Below, piece by piece: positions 1 to 7,149 of a DNA stretch of 38,394 nucleotides. The stretch comes from Candidatus Peregrinibacteria bacterium. Lineage in GTDB: Bacteria > Patescibacteriota > Gracilibacteria > UBA1369 > LOWO2-01-FULL-3. The position numbers and the translations under genes were made by a program. The notes beneath the pieces were generated by a model that did not search any database, was not told the DNA's origin, and saw nothing but the letters and a program-made list of their open reading frames with translations. The stretch lies in contig JAUYJL010000029.1 of NCBI GenBank assembly GCA_030688025.1, forward strand, positions 1-38,394, read 5' to 3'. Each line of letters starts with the position of its first letter. Position 1 is the stretch's first letter.

Positions 1-84
1 CCCTCTATCTTAGATAATTTTCAGTTTTGCTCTAGTTGAAAACAAAAACTACTTCTCTTTAGACCCCGAATTTGATACGCAACC
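1..84. repeat. 84-bp dispersed direct repeat, copy 1 (cut by window edge)
   Basis: These 84 bases are identical, base for base, to 13595-13678. The left end of this copy is cut by the window edge, so the repeat could be longer. The second copy lies 29 bp after the stop of an HNH endonuclease gene, so another HNH gene may end just upstream of this window. Small internal stems are visible (TATC-TTA-GATA; AGTTTT with AAAACT). No coding potential is apparent. A window that starts exactly inside a repeat may also simply be a contig that broke at the repeat. Confidence 0.9.
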
Positions 85-97
85 TCCCACAATCTCA

Positions 98-126
98 TTG
101 TTTTTTTGCATAATTTATGATAGAAT
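98..126 (+). promoter_or_regulatory. sigma70-type promoter of the M23 peptidase gene
   Basis: The -35 box TTGTTT (98-103) and the -10 box TAGAAT (121-126) are separated by 17 bp. The expected transcription start lies about 30 nt before the ATG at 163. No Shine-Dalgarno motif lies between. Confidence 0.6.
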
Positions 127-162
127 ATCTGGATAAATAGACACAAAAACCAAAAAAAATAA

Positions 163-1566
163 ATGGAATCTGGATTTAAGAAAATTGCAATTTTGGCTAC
201 GCTCTGCGCTCTTTTCCTTTCGAACAGCGCTTTTGCTGATGAAAAAGAGGAGTTTTTGTCGCAGTTGAAAGATAGATATAATTCCGAGAAAACCGACTAT
301 TATCAGCTTTTGAATAATATTTCAGATCAGAGAAATAAGATAAAGGCGCTCACTGAAGAGAAAATGACTCTTGCCCAGCAACTTGATAATATAGATAAAC
401 AAAGTTTTCTCACACAAAACAGACTCGTAGAAACCGTAAAAGAGGTTAGTTCGACAAAAAATTCGATAGCTCAAATTTTGGCTCAAATTGAAGTTAAAAA
501 AGTGGCTATGGATGGCCAAAAAAACCTCCTCAAGAATTATGTAGAAATAATGTACAGAGAAGAGACTTCTTATTTCTCTGTCGATGAAAATGGGCAAGTT
601 GATGCATTAAAACTGCTTTTGTCCGACGGAAGTATCGGAAATAATATTAGACAATTAAATTATTTGAGTCTTTTGAGTGAAGCCGGAGCGCAAATGGTAG
701 ACAAACTCGCTTCTATTGGTGAAGACTTGAAAAATCAAGAAACTGATTTGGAAGCAAAACATACGCAACTTGCGGCTCTGCAGGAAAGCCTCGCTAATGA
801 CAAAAAACAGCTTGAATATGAGAAAGTTGCAAAAGAAAATCTTTTAAAACTCACTCTCGGGCAAGAAAAATTATACTCAAAGTTGCTCGAACAAAGCCAA
901 AAAGAGCAATACACGATGGTTCAAGATGTGAAAGATTTGAGCAGTGCTCTCGAGATTGTTAAACAAAAAATCGCAGAGGATGGAGACAATTTCGATCCTA
1001 CCCAATATATGGGGCTTTTGGATGAGAAAACTCGTTCATTGTATGAATTTATCTCCAATGCTCCGATGCTTAATCCGGAAGGGCTTTCATGGCCTGTATT
1101 ACCGAAAAGAGGCATTAGTGCGTATTTCCACGATTCGGCGTATGCGGGGACTTTTGGAGTTGCTCATCAGGCTGTGGATATTCCAGTTTATCAGGGCTCC
1201 CCTATTCATGCGCCGGCTGACGGAGTCGTTTACAAAACAAAAGACAATGGATATGGCTACAGCTACATAATTGTGGCGCATTCGAATGGATATAGCACTG
1301 TATATGGGCACGTAAGTGAAATCTTGGTGCAAGAGGGTGACCAGATTGTGCAAGGACAGATATTAGGGCTTACCGGAGGAATGCCTGGAACTCAAGGTGC
1401 CGGATATATGACAACCGGACCGCATTTACATTTTGAATTACTAAAAGACGGAAGCCATATAGATCCTTTGAATTATCTTCCTTTAAGTGCATTTTCCGAA
1501 GAAGACCTACTTCTTCTTCCGGAGAAATATTTGAGAAGACTTGAGCTTCAGGATACGAATTTTTAA
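163..1566 (+). CDS. secreted coiled-coil M23 family metallopeptidase (EnvC/NlpD-like)
   Basis: The 467-residue protein starts with a signal peptide (two Lys, hydrophobic core at about 8-20, cleavage near SAFA-DE at 25-26). A long charged coiled coil follows (about 27-275). The C-terminal domain (about 310-440) is a peptidase M23/LytM fold with zinc-ligand motifs H335-x3-D339 and H421-L-H423, plus H383 in YGHVSE. The usual Gly of HxGxD is Ala337, but all ligands are present, so it should be catalytic rather than an EnvC-type pseudo-enzyme. The likely role is cutting peptidoglycan cross-links outside the membrane during division or remodelling. The architecture matches EnvC-like murein hydrolases, but no FtsEX partner is visible here. 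The ATG at 163 gives the complete signal peptide and follows a good promoter. The gene stands alone before nth. Confidence 0.9.
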   Translation: MESGFKKIAILATLCALFLSNSAFADEKEEFLSQLKDRYNSEKTDYYQLLNNISDQRNKIKALTEEKMTLAQQLDNIDKQSFLTQNRLVETVKEVSSTKNSIAQILAQIEVKKVAMDGQKNLLKNYVEIMYREETSYFSVDENGQVDALKLLLSDGSIGNNIRQLNYLSLLSEAGAQMVDKLASIGEDLKNQETDLEAKHTQLAALQESLANDKKQLEYEKVAKENLLKLTLGQEKLYSKLLEQSQKEQYTMVQDVKDLSSALEIVKQKIAEDGDNFDPTQYMGLLDEKTRSLYEFISNAPMLNPEGLSWPVLPKRGISAYFHDSAYAGTFGVAHQAVDIPVYQGSPIHAPADGVVYKTKDNGYGYSYIIVAHSNGYSTVYGHVSEILVQEGDQIVQGQILGLTGGMPGTQGAGYMTTGPHLHFELLKDGSHIDPLNYLPLSAFSEEDLLLLPEKYLRRLELQDTNF

Positions 1567-1567
1567 A

Positions 1568-1597
1568 TTGTCGTGGTGCATATGAATTGTGTATATT
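1568..1597 (+). promoter_or_regulatory. promoter of nth, predicted leaderless
   Basis: The -35 box TTGTCG (1568-1573), an 18-bp spacer and the -10 box TATATT (1592-1597) end 6 nt before the GTG at 1604. Transcription would therefore begin at or next to the start codon, giving a leaderless mRNA. This decides the start over an upstream GTG at 1589, which would lie before the -10 box. Confidence 0.55.
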
Positions 1598-1603
1598 GTT
1601 TTT

Positions 1604-2257
1604 GTGAATAAACATATTTCAGAGATTATAAAAATCCTTGAGAAAACTTATCCTGATGCCAAAATCGAGCTTGATTTTGGGGATAATTTTCAATTGCTTG
1701 TGGCCGTAATTTTATCGGCACAATGTACCGATGTTCGTGTGAATAAGGTCACTCCTGCGCTTTTTGAAAAATTGCCGGATGTTCGCGCGGTTGCCGGCGC
1801 GACTTTGGATGAAATCGAAAAATTTATTTATTCGACTGGTTTTTATAGAGCAAAAGCGAAAAATATAAAAGCGGCGGCGGAGAAAATTTTGAAGAATTTT
1901 AAAGGAAAAGTTCCGAGCAAAATGGATGAGTTACTGACTCTTCCCGGAGTCGCTCGAAAGACTGCAAATGTCGTGCTTTCGAGTGGATTTGACAAAGATG
2001 AAGGAATCGTTGTGGACACGCATGTGGCTAGGATAAGCGGAAAACTTGGACTTGTTGAGAAGAAAATGGCATTACAGAAAAATGCCGTAAAAATCGAACA
2101 AGAACTTATGAAGATTGTTCCGAAATCAAAATGGGGGAAATTTTCACATATGATTGTTTGGCATGGAAGACGTGTTTGTTTCGCGAGAAAACCAAATTGC
2201 AAAGGATGTCCGTTGAATAAGATTTGTCCAAGTAGTGAAGGAAAAATTTGCAAGTAA
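1604..2257 (+). CDS. nth: endonuclease III, DNA glycosylase/AP lyase
   Basis: This base-excision repair enzyme removes oxidised pyrimidines and nicks AP sites. The 217-residue product from GTG 1604 begins MNKHISEIIK, a normal start for the family. It has the helix-hairpin-helix LPGVARKTAN with catalytic Lys119, the catalytic Asp138 in VDTHVAR, and a C-terminal [4Fe-4S] cluster with spacing C-x6-C-x2-C-x5-C (Cys 192, 199, 202, 208). The family length is about 210, so the protein is complete. The frame is open back to GTG 1589, but a promoter lies immediately before 1604, so the shorter form is preferred. It lies between the M23 peptidase gene and tRNA-Gln and appears to have its own promoter. 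Confidence 0.95.
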   Translation: MNKHISEIIKILEKTYPDAKIELDFGDNFQLLVAVILSAQCTDVRVNKVTPALFEKLPDVRAVAGATLDEIEKFIYSTGFYRAKAKNIKAAAEKILKNFKGKVPSKMDELLTLPGVARKTANVVLSSGFDKDEGIVVDTHVARISGKLGLVEKKMALQKNAVKIEQELMKIVPKSKWGKFSHMIVWHGRRVCFARKPNCKGCPLNKICPSSEGKICK

Positions 2258-2296
2258 CTGAGATTTCATTTAATATCTTGCGCGTTGAAACAACAT

Positions 2297-2371
2297 TGGG
2301 GCGTGGCCAAGTGGTAAGGCAGCGGGTTTTGGTCCCGCCATTCGTGGGTTCGAATCCTACCGCCCCAACCA
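2297..2371 (+). tRNA. tRNA-Gln (anticodon TTG), CCA encoded
   Basis: The full cloverleaf can be folded. The 7-bp acceptor stem pairs TGGGGCG with CGCCCCA, the anticodon stem is GCGGG/CCCGC around loop TTTTGGT (anticodon TTG), and the T-arm carries GTTCGAAT. The discriminator A2368 is followed by a genome-encoded CCA (2369-2371). The organism also has a tRNA nucleotidyltransferase gene (26224-27564), so the encoded CCA is not obligatory. The 3' end is duplicated 100 bp downstream. Confidence 0.97.
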
Positions 2372-2473
2372 TTGAAAAACAGCTCTGCAGAATGCAGAGA
2401 TGGTTTTCGATATGCTGGCGGTAGGATGAGAAGTTTATACCCTGAAGGGGTAAATCCTACCGCCCCAACCATT
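2353..2473 (+). repeat. duplicated tRNA-Gln 3' end with palindromic spacer
   Basis: Twenty-one bases spanning the T-arm, acceptor stem and CCA (2353-2373) recur exactly at 2453-2473. The second copy is the 3' arm of a hairpin: 2417-2427 (GGCGGTAGGAT) is the exact reverse complement of 2454-2464. A smaller inner stem TACCC/GGGTA is also present. The layout looks like an attachment-site scar of an element that used the tRNA 3' end. It could also be a structured tRNA trailer. No integrase gene is present in the window. Confidence 0.75.
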
Positions 2474-2581
2474 TCATTTAGGAATTCAGTATTACCTATC
2501 TCCCTAGTGGAAAGAGGATGTATATGAAAGTTGGTTTCTGCCTTGATGAGTCGTGGTGATCCTGAGAATTTTGTTTAAAAT

Positions 2582-2609
2582 TTGATTATCATTCGATTTG
2601 GTATATAAT
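2582..2609 (+). promoter_or_regulatory. promoter of the small-protein/protease/Cys-rich gene cluster
   Basis: TTGATT (2582-2587), a 16-bp spacer and a consensus TATAAT (2604-2609) are followed by about 33 nt to the ATG at 2643. The rest of the gap 2474-2642 contains no gene I can support. Confidence 0.65.
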
Positions 2610-2642
2610 TAAAGTCCTTTATAAATCAGCTAAACTTTCTTT

Positions 2643-2804
2643 ATGAAATACGGAGCACGATATGCAGGAAAGTGGGTTGCGGCTAAGGAAGATAAAATTT
2701 TAGCTTCTGGAACGACTTTACGTACCGTGAAAGAAAGAGTTAAGAAAGAAAATCCGGAAGAAGTTAGGTTTGTGTTGATTCCAAAAGGCATAATGGCTGG
2801 ATAA
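2643..2804 (+). CDS. 53-residue DUF5678-like protein
   Basis: This small ORF encodes 53 residues starting MKYGARYAGKWVAAKED. The pattern (Y-A-G-K-W-V-A, then D-x-x-I-L-A-S-G-x-T-L, a basic helix, and a final beta strand VRFVLIPKG) resembles the DUF5678 family of about 50 residues, whose function is unknown. It sits 5 nt before a retropepsin-like protease gene and shares its promoter, so the two are probably co-translated. The partner could be its substrate, inhibitor or target, but that is inference. No signal peptide or membrane segment is present. Confidence 0.75.
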   Translation: MKYGARYAGKWVAAKEDKILASGTTLRTVKERVKKENPEEVRFVLIPKGIMAG

Positions 2805-2809
2805 TAACT

Positions 2810-3220
2810 ATGAAATTTTCATATTCACAATTTCCAGGTTTAGATGGTGAAAGTGTTTATCGTCCGTCGATACGTATCTTTTTAAAGTATCAAAATAGAT
2901 TTATTTTTACAGAAGGCTTTGTGGATTCCGGAGCAGATTATACGATTCTTCCTTTAGAATTTGCAGGAGAGTTAGGGCTTAAGTTAGATGTAAATGCAAA
3001 AACAAAATTTATTGGTGCTGGTAAAAATCCTTTTGTTGTATATCCTTCCAAGGTAAAAATAAAGCATGTAATCCGACAAAGTGGGTTCAGAAATTTGGAG
3101 TGGGAATCTAAAGTATATTTTGCCGAATCTCAGCCCGGAATACTGCTAGGCAACTGTGGATTTCTAGATCATTTTCGCGTAATACTAGATGGTTTAAAAA
3201 AGGAAATTGAGATTATTTGA
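2810..3220 (+). CDS. retropepsin-like single-domain aspartic protease
   Basis: The 136-residue protein carries the aspartic protease signature D39-S-G-A42 in GFVDSGADYTILPLEFA and, near its C-terminus, the hydrophobic-Gly motif ILLGNCGFLDHFRV (about 111-124). Both belong to retropepsin-like folds. At this length it has one catalytic Asp and would act as a homodimer. There is no signal peptide, so it is probably cytosolic. It follows the DUF5678-like gene by 5 nt and precedes the Cys-rich gene by 12 nt, so the three form an apparent operon. No reverse transcriptase or gag-like gene is near, so it is not part of a retroelement. The substrate is unknown. Confidence 0.8.
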   Translation: MKFSYSQFPGLDGESVYRPSIRIFLKYQNRFIFTEGFVDSGADYTILPLEFAGELGLKLDVNAKTKFIGAGKNPFVVYPSKVKIKHVIRQSGFRNLEWESKVYFAESQPGILLGNCGFLDHFRVILDGLKKEIEII

Positions 3221-3232
3221 TAGATTTAATCT

Positions 3233-4888
3233 ATGGGAGTTAAATGTGAAATTTCAGGTCGTGAGTTTGAGGTTTCAGGTCATGAGATTGAACTTAGAAA
3301 GAAGTTTGGTTTTGGCGATAGTCTGCCAAAAGTTTTGCCGAAGTATCGTTTCCAATATCTTGGAGCTTTTTGGCCGCAGTGGAATTTACATAAGAGAAAA
3401 TGTGATAAGACTGGAGAGCAGATTATCTCAGTGTTTAGGCCTGATTGTGTTTATCCTGTCTGGAAAAGGAAAGAATGGTTTGAAAATAATAATCCACCGT
3501 CTCGGGATTTTGATCCTTCACGACTATTTTTTGATCAGGCTTGGGAATTGTTTCAAAAATGTCCATTGCCTCATGTTTTTGAAAATAATAATGAGAATTG
3601 TGAATATACCGATGACTGGTATTACAGCAAAAATTGTTACCTTTGCCATTCTGGTCAATATAACGAGGATTGTTACTATGATTACGAATGTGACCATAGT
3701 AAGAATGTCCATTATGGTGTTTCCGTTTTTTCTTCGGAACTAGGTTTTGATCTGATAAATTCCACTAACTGTTTTAATAGTTTATTTTTATTGAATTGCA
3801 AAATGGTGAGTGACTGCGCCTTTATGTATGATTGTCGTGATTGTAATAATTGTCTTTTTTGCTTTAATCTTCGCAATAAAAGCTATTGTTTCGGGAACAA
3901 ACAGCTTTCAAAAGAAGAGTTTGAGAAACAGAAGGAAAAGTGGGATTTCACATCTAATAGAACTTATGAAAAGGCAAAAGAATTTTTCAGTAAAATGATG
4001 TTAAATACTGCATGGCATAGATCTTTGCAGATTGACCAGTGTGAAGATTCTTCAGGGAATTTCATCAAACAATGTAAGGATTGTGAAAATTGCTATCTGC
4101 TTTCAAAACATGAAAATTGCGCTAACGATTGTTTTTCAGGACCTGATGCTAAATCAACTTTGGATTCCTTGGGGACGGTGGGTGGTGAACTGACTTTTAT
4201 GACTTCTCTACCGGTTTTTTCATACTATGCGATTTTTTCTTTTAGCGTTGCTCACTGTAAATTTGTTGAATACTGCGCTTATCTTCAAAATTGCCAATAT
4301 TGTTTTGGCTGTTGTGGATTGGTGAATAAAAAATATTGTATTTTCAATAAACAATATTCCGAGAAAGAGTATGAAGTTTTGCGTGAAAAAATAATTTCAC
4401 AGATGAAGGAAAGTGGTGAATGGGGAGAATTTTTCCCTGGTTACTTTGCGCCAAATCCTTATGAGGAAAGTTTTTCCGGATTTCATTTTCCTATCAATAA
4501 TCCGAAAGATTTTGGATTTAGAGAAGGTGGACAGGTGGAAAGGAAAAATGTTAAAACCGCTGAGGTTGAGGATATTTCTGATAGCTGGAAGGAGTTGAAT
4601 CCCGAAAAAGAAAAGTGGCTTACCGCGCAGATTTTTTGGGATGAAAAATATAATAGATCTTTTCAGGTTACTCAAAGAGATATTGATTTCGCGAAGAGAA
4701 TCAAAGGGCCATTGCCCCATGATTATTATGTTCATCGTCTGCAGGATAACTTTTTGTGGATGCCATTTAATGGCGAACTTCGTGATACTGTTTGTGCAAA
4801 ATCCGGAGTGGAAATAAAAACTAATTGGCCAGAGAAATTTGATGGAAGAATTTTGTGCGAAGAGGAATATTTGAAGTTGGTAAAATAA
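3233..4888 (+). CDS. large cysteine-rich protein of unknown function
   Basis: I do not recognise a function. The 551-residue protein is very rich in Cys, Tyr, Asn and Phe. Its centre (about 110-375) carries many CxxC-like pairs and two clear copies of one unit, at about 201-232 and 353-386, each with N-C-x2-C-F, then L-x-N-K-x-Y-C and N-K-Q-x-S-x-E-E. Both ends carry a Cys-x2-(T/S)-G-(E/V) knuckle with a distant second Cys (C57...C72 and C521...C542), suggestive of treble-clef zinc sites. There is no signal peptide or membrane segment. From memory, similar proteins are common in CPR genomes under uninformative names. It lies 12 nt after the retropepsin gene. The many cysteines suggest zinc or metal binding in the cytosol. 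Confidence 0.7.
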   Translation: MGVKCEISGREFEVSGHEIELRKKFGFGDSLPKVLPKYRFQYLGAFWPQWNLHKRKCDKTGEQIISVFRPDCVYPVWKRKEWFENNNPPSRDFDPSRLFFDQAWELFQKCPLPHVFENNNENCEYTDDWYYSKNCYLCHSGQYNEDCYYDYECDHSKNVHYGVSVFSSELGFDLINSTNCFNSLFLLNCKMVSDCAFMYDCRDCNNCLFCFNLRNKSYCFGNKQLSKEEFEKQKEKWDFTSNRTYEKAKEFFSKMMLNTAWHRSLQIDQCEDSSGNFIKQCKDCENCYLLSKHENCANDCFSGPDAKSTLDSLGTVGGELTFMTSLPVFSYYAIFSFSVAHCKFVEYCAYLQNCQYCFGCCGLVNKKYCIFNKQYSEKEYEVLREKIISQMKESGEWGEFFPGYFAPNPYEESFSGFHFPINNPKDFGFREGGQVERKNVKTAEVEDISDSWKELNPEKEKWLTAQIFWDEKYNRSFQVTQRDIDFAKRIKGPLPHDYYVHRLQDNFLWMPFNGELRDTVCAKSGVEIKTNWPEKFDGRILCEEEYLKLVK

Positions 4889-4920
4889 AGGGTACTAGAC
4901 CCGAACAGCCAACCAAAAAC

Positions 4921-5193
4921 TCATCCTGTGCCAAGAGTATTGTGAGTGCCGGCTGAACGGATGTAGAGTATATCGCCTTCTATTCGAAAAAATATGCGAT
5001 AATCTTTGTCAATTTTTGCCTCGTAATATTTGTATTTCTTGAAGTCACCTTGAAGCGGAGCAATCGAGAAAGGGCTGTTTAAAGTTCCGTTATCCCTCAA
5101 ATGAACAATGCACATGAAGGCTTTTCCTCGAATCCTTTTTTGCGCCTTGTTTAAAGCTTTTTCTGCATCTTTATGAATCTGGAGTTTATACAT
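4921..5193 (-). CDS. RelE/YafQ-like type II toxin
   Basis: The 90-residue basic protein has the RelE/ParE fold pattern: MYKLQIHKDAEKALNKAQ at the start, then PLQGDFKKYKYYEAKIDKDYRIFFRI, then a final strand ILYIRSAGTHNTL. The core Lys/Arg and aromatic residues fit a ribosome-dependent mRNA interferase of the RelE/YafQ group. It begins 1 nt after the antitoxin stop (TGA-A-ATG), so translation should be coupled. The C-terminus differs from the usual H-x(n)-Y ending, so activity is not assured. It is convergent with the Cys-rich gene, 32 nt away. Confidence 0.85.
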   Translation of the reverse strand: MYKLQIHKDAEKALNKAQKRIRGKAFMCIVHLRDNGTLNSPFSIAPLQGDFKKYKYYEAKIDKDYRIFFRIEGDILYIRSAGTHNTLGTG

Positions 5194-5194
5194 T

Positions 5195-5434
5195 TCACTT
5201 TAGATTCAATAAAGATTTGAGTTCGCTGTCTGACTTTATTTCGGTGTAATTTTCAGGGATATCTCCGGATTCGAGACTAATATCGAATGGAATTCCTTTT
5301 TTGATGATGATTTGGTAATAAAACATAGAAATAGCCTCGGTAGGATTCAATCCCAAGTTTTTCAGGATTCCTTCGGCTTTATCTTTTGTCTTTGGCTCTA
5401 TGCGAGCGCGTATCATAGCTGATTTTCCACTCAT
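5195..5434 (-). CDS. RelB/DinJ-family antitoxin
   Basis: From ATG 5434 the product has 79 residues: MSGKSAMIRARIEPKTKDKA, then EGILKNLGLNPTEAISMFYYQII and KKGIPFDI. This is the ribbon-helix-helix pattern of DinJ/RelB antitoxins, with a C-terminal toxin-binding tail. The frame is open to a GTG at 5476, but that codon lies within the predicted promoter spacer, so the ATG at 5434 is preferred. It forms an operon with the toxin gene and probably represses it by binding the palindrome over its own promoter. Confidence 0.88.
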   Translation of the reverse strand: MSGKSAMIRARIEPKTKDKAEGILKNLGLNPTEAISMFYYQIIIKKGIPFDISLESGDIPENYTEIKSDSELKSLLNLK

Positions 5435-5464
5435 GTTTTTATCGTTAAGGTTAAGGCTACGGTT

Positions 5465-5493
5465 ATTGTATCTCACTTGGGATACTTACGCAA
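5465..5493 (-). promoter_or_regulatory. relBE-type promoter with overlapping palindromic operator
   Basis: On the minus strand, TTGCGT (5493-5488), a 17-bp spacer and TACAAT (5470-5465) form a good promoter. An imperfect palindrome at 5469-5484 (TATCTC...GGGATA on the plus strand, 6 of 8 positions paired) overlaps the -10 box and spacer. That is where an autoregulating RelB/DinJ dimer would bind. Confidence 0.5.
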
Positions 5494-5529
5494 GTAGTTT
5501 TTCGATTTCTTTTTTAATAAATATTTTAG

Positions 5530-5561
5530 AAATATTTAACGAAAATTTAATGTCGTGGTAG
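5530..5561 (+). repeat. 32-bp repeat carrying a promoter, copy 1
   Basis: These 32 bases are identical to 7109-7140. They hold a candidate -35 box TTTAAC (5535-5540); with the bases that follow, an 18-bp spacer leads to -10 TAGTAT (5559-5564). They lie upstream of the coiled-coil gene at 5598, with a leader of about 27 nt after the predicted transcription start. Confidence 0.85.
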
Positions 5562-5597
5562 TATTGTTGCGGCTGTTATTAATTAACCCAATAATTT

Positions 5598-6059
5598 ATG
5601 GACAGCCAGACAGTCACAAATGAGATGCTGTATGAGTACCTTAAAGCTTTTAAGCTTGAGGTTGATCGACGCTTCGAGCAAGTAGATCAACGCTTTGAAC
5701 AAGTCGATAAACGTTTTGTTTTGATGGAACAACGTTTTGAGCAAGTCGAAAAGAGTAATGCAACATTGTATGAGTACCTCAAAGCTTTTAAGCTTGAGGT
5801 TAATCAGCGTTTCGAGCAAGTCGATAAACGCTTTGTTTTGATAGAGCAGAGGCTTGATCAAATTGACAGGAGACTCGATCAAATGGATAAACGTTTTGAT
5901 TACATGGAAAAACGTATCGATAAAGTCGAGGGAATGGTTATGGATATCTGGAAAAGTAAAGATAAGGTCGCGATGGGTTTTTCAAAAGGTTTCGTGCTTA
6001 TAAATGCTTTTATTTCTGCTATTGTTTCAGGTGTTGTATCATTCGCGATGAGTAAATAG
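5598..6059 (+). CDS. coiled-coil protein with C-terminal membrane anchor
   Basis: The 153-residue protein has heptad-like repeats (R-F-E-Q-V-D-x-R-F/K-R-F units) over about 11-115 and one hydrophobic segment near the C-terminus (about 128-150). It would be a tail-anchored or holin-accessory-like membrane protein. A segment of about 20 residues (LYEYLKAFKLEV...RFEQVD) occurs at 11-30 and again at 57-76, and the DNA of the two copies is almost identical, so an internal duplication was recent. The function is unknown. Similar short coiled-coil anchors occur in phages and in mitochondrial CCDC90-type proteins. It is transcribed alone and converges with pta. Confidence 0.7.
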   Translation: MDSQTVTNEMLYEYLKAFKLEVDRRFEQVDQRFEQVDKRFVLMEQRFEQVEKSNATLYEYLKAFKLEVNQRFEQVDKRFVLIEQRLDQIDRRLDQMDKRFDYMEKRIDKVEGMVMDIWKSKDKVAMGFSKGFVLINAFISAIVSGVVSFAMSK

Positions 6060-6078
6060 ATTAATGTACCGTCCGGAT

Positions 6079-7068
6079 TTACCCGACACAACATTCGTAT
6101 GCAGTAAAAGACACTACATCAACAATATCTTTGTAATTGCATCCTCTGGAAAGGTCATTTACGGGTTTCTTTAGGCCTTGAAGAAATGGTCCTATTGAGT
6201 GCGCCTTGGCCAATCTTTCGACTAATTTATATGCGATATTTGCGGCCGCTAAATTTGGAAAGATCAAAACATTTGCGTCGCCCTGTATTGATGAATCAGG
6301 ACATTTTATCCTTGCGACTTGCGGCACAAGTGCGGCATCCACCTGCATTTCTCCATCTATTATTAAATCCGGTCTTTTTTTTCTGATGATGGCGATTGCC
6401 TTTCTGATTTTATCTAATTCCGGATCTTTCGCGGAGCCTTTTGTAGAAAAAGATAACATGGCGACTTTTGGTTTTATTCCGAATCTTTTTGCCGTTTCTG
6501 CGGTGTCGATGGCTATGTCTACTAACGTCGAGGCGTTTGGATTTACTGTTATCGCCGCATCTGCGAACAAAAGTAATTTCTTTCCAATGACCATGAAGAA
6601 TATTCCTGAAACTTTGTGAAATTTTTCTTTTGTTTTTATTATTTCGAGTGCCGGCCTTATGGCTTGCGCGGTCGAACATGTCGCGCCCGAAACCATTCCA
6701 TCAACATCATCCATATACACCATCATTGTCCCAAAATAATGAATATCTTGAATCATTTTTTTGGCATCTTTCATTGTGACTCCTTTGTTTTTTCTGAGTT
6801 CGTAAAGGGTTTCTGTGTATGTTTTAGTCAATTTTGAAATTTTCGGATCTTCTATCCTGACTTTTTTCCAGTCTATTTCCAGACCTATGTTTTTTGCTTT
6901 TGTTTTTATTGTTTGGCTTAAGCCTATGAGCGTTATTTGGCAAATATCTTTTTTGACAATTTCCTCCGTTGCTTTTAGCACTCTTTCATCCGTGCCTTCC
7001 GGCAGAACAATGCGTTCATGACAATAGTGAGCTTTTTTTGTGATTCTGCTGACAAATGAATTTACCAT
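6079..7068 (-). CDS. pta: phosphate acetyltransferase
   Basis: The enzyme interconverts acetyl-CoA plus phosphate with acetyl phosphate plus CoA, normally with AckA to yield ATP. The 329-residue protein is the short, catalytic-domain-only form. Family blocks are DVDGMVSGATCSTAQAIRPA (about 122-141), ADAAITVNPNASTLVDIAID, KVAMLSFSTKGSA and the C-terminal NVLIFPNLAAANIAYKL. The usual length of 325-335 is met, so the gene is complete. It is transcribed away from the YibE/F gene, with 81 nt between. No ackA gene lies in the window. In a reduced fermenting CPR cell it would make ATP from acetyl-CoA. Confidence 0.93.
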   Translation of the reverse strand: MVNSFVSRITKKAHYCHERIVLPEGTDERVLKATEEIVKKDICQITLIGLSQTIKTKAKNIGLEIDWKKVRIEDPKISKLTKTYTETLYELRKNKGVTMKDAKKMIQDIHYFGTMMVYMDDVDGMVSGATCSTAQAIRPALEIIKTKEKFHKVSGIFFMVIGKKLLLFADAAITVNPNASTLVDIAIDTAETAKRFGIKPKVAMLSFSTKGSAKDPELDKIRKAIAIIRKKRPDLIIDGEMQVDAALVPQVARIKCPDSSIQGDANVLIFPNLAAANIAYKLVERLAKAHSIGPFLQGLKKPVNDLSRGCNYKDIVDVVSFTAYECCVG

Positions 7069-7108
7069 TTTGAGGAGTGAAGTATTTTTACTATACCATA
7101 ATGTTCAT

Positions 7109-7143
7109 AAATATTTAACGAAAATTTAATGTCGTGGTAGAAT
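7109..7143 (+). promoter_or_regulatory. 32-bp promoter repeat, copy 2, leaderless promoter of the YibE/F gene
   Basis: Bases 7109-7140 equal 5530-5561 exactly. The -35 TTTAAC (7114-7119), an 18-bp spacer and -10 TAGAAT (7138-7143) end 6 nt before the ATG at 7150, so the transcript should be leaderless. The same promoter at 5530 gives an ordinary leader. Confidence 0.65.
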
Positions 7144-7149
7144 TCTCGT

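Noticed and set aside
2396-2471. A possible second tRNA ending in the duplicated CCA end
   Set aside because: Only the 3' acceptor and T-stem part is copied. No matching 5' acceptor strand, D-arm or anticodon arm can be formed; the sequence folds as one hairpin instead.
2106-2472. Minus-strand ORFs over nth and tRNA-Gln
   Set aside because: They run antisense through a tRNA and a conserved gene and carry no recognisable domain.
3207-3743. 178-residue overlapping ORF and other frames inside the Cys-rich gene
   Set aside because: They are hydrophobic shadow frames of an AT-rich gene with a clear repeat structure in the other frame.
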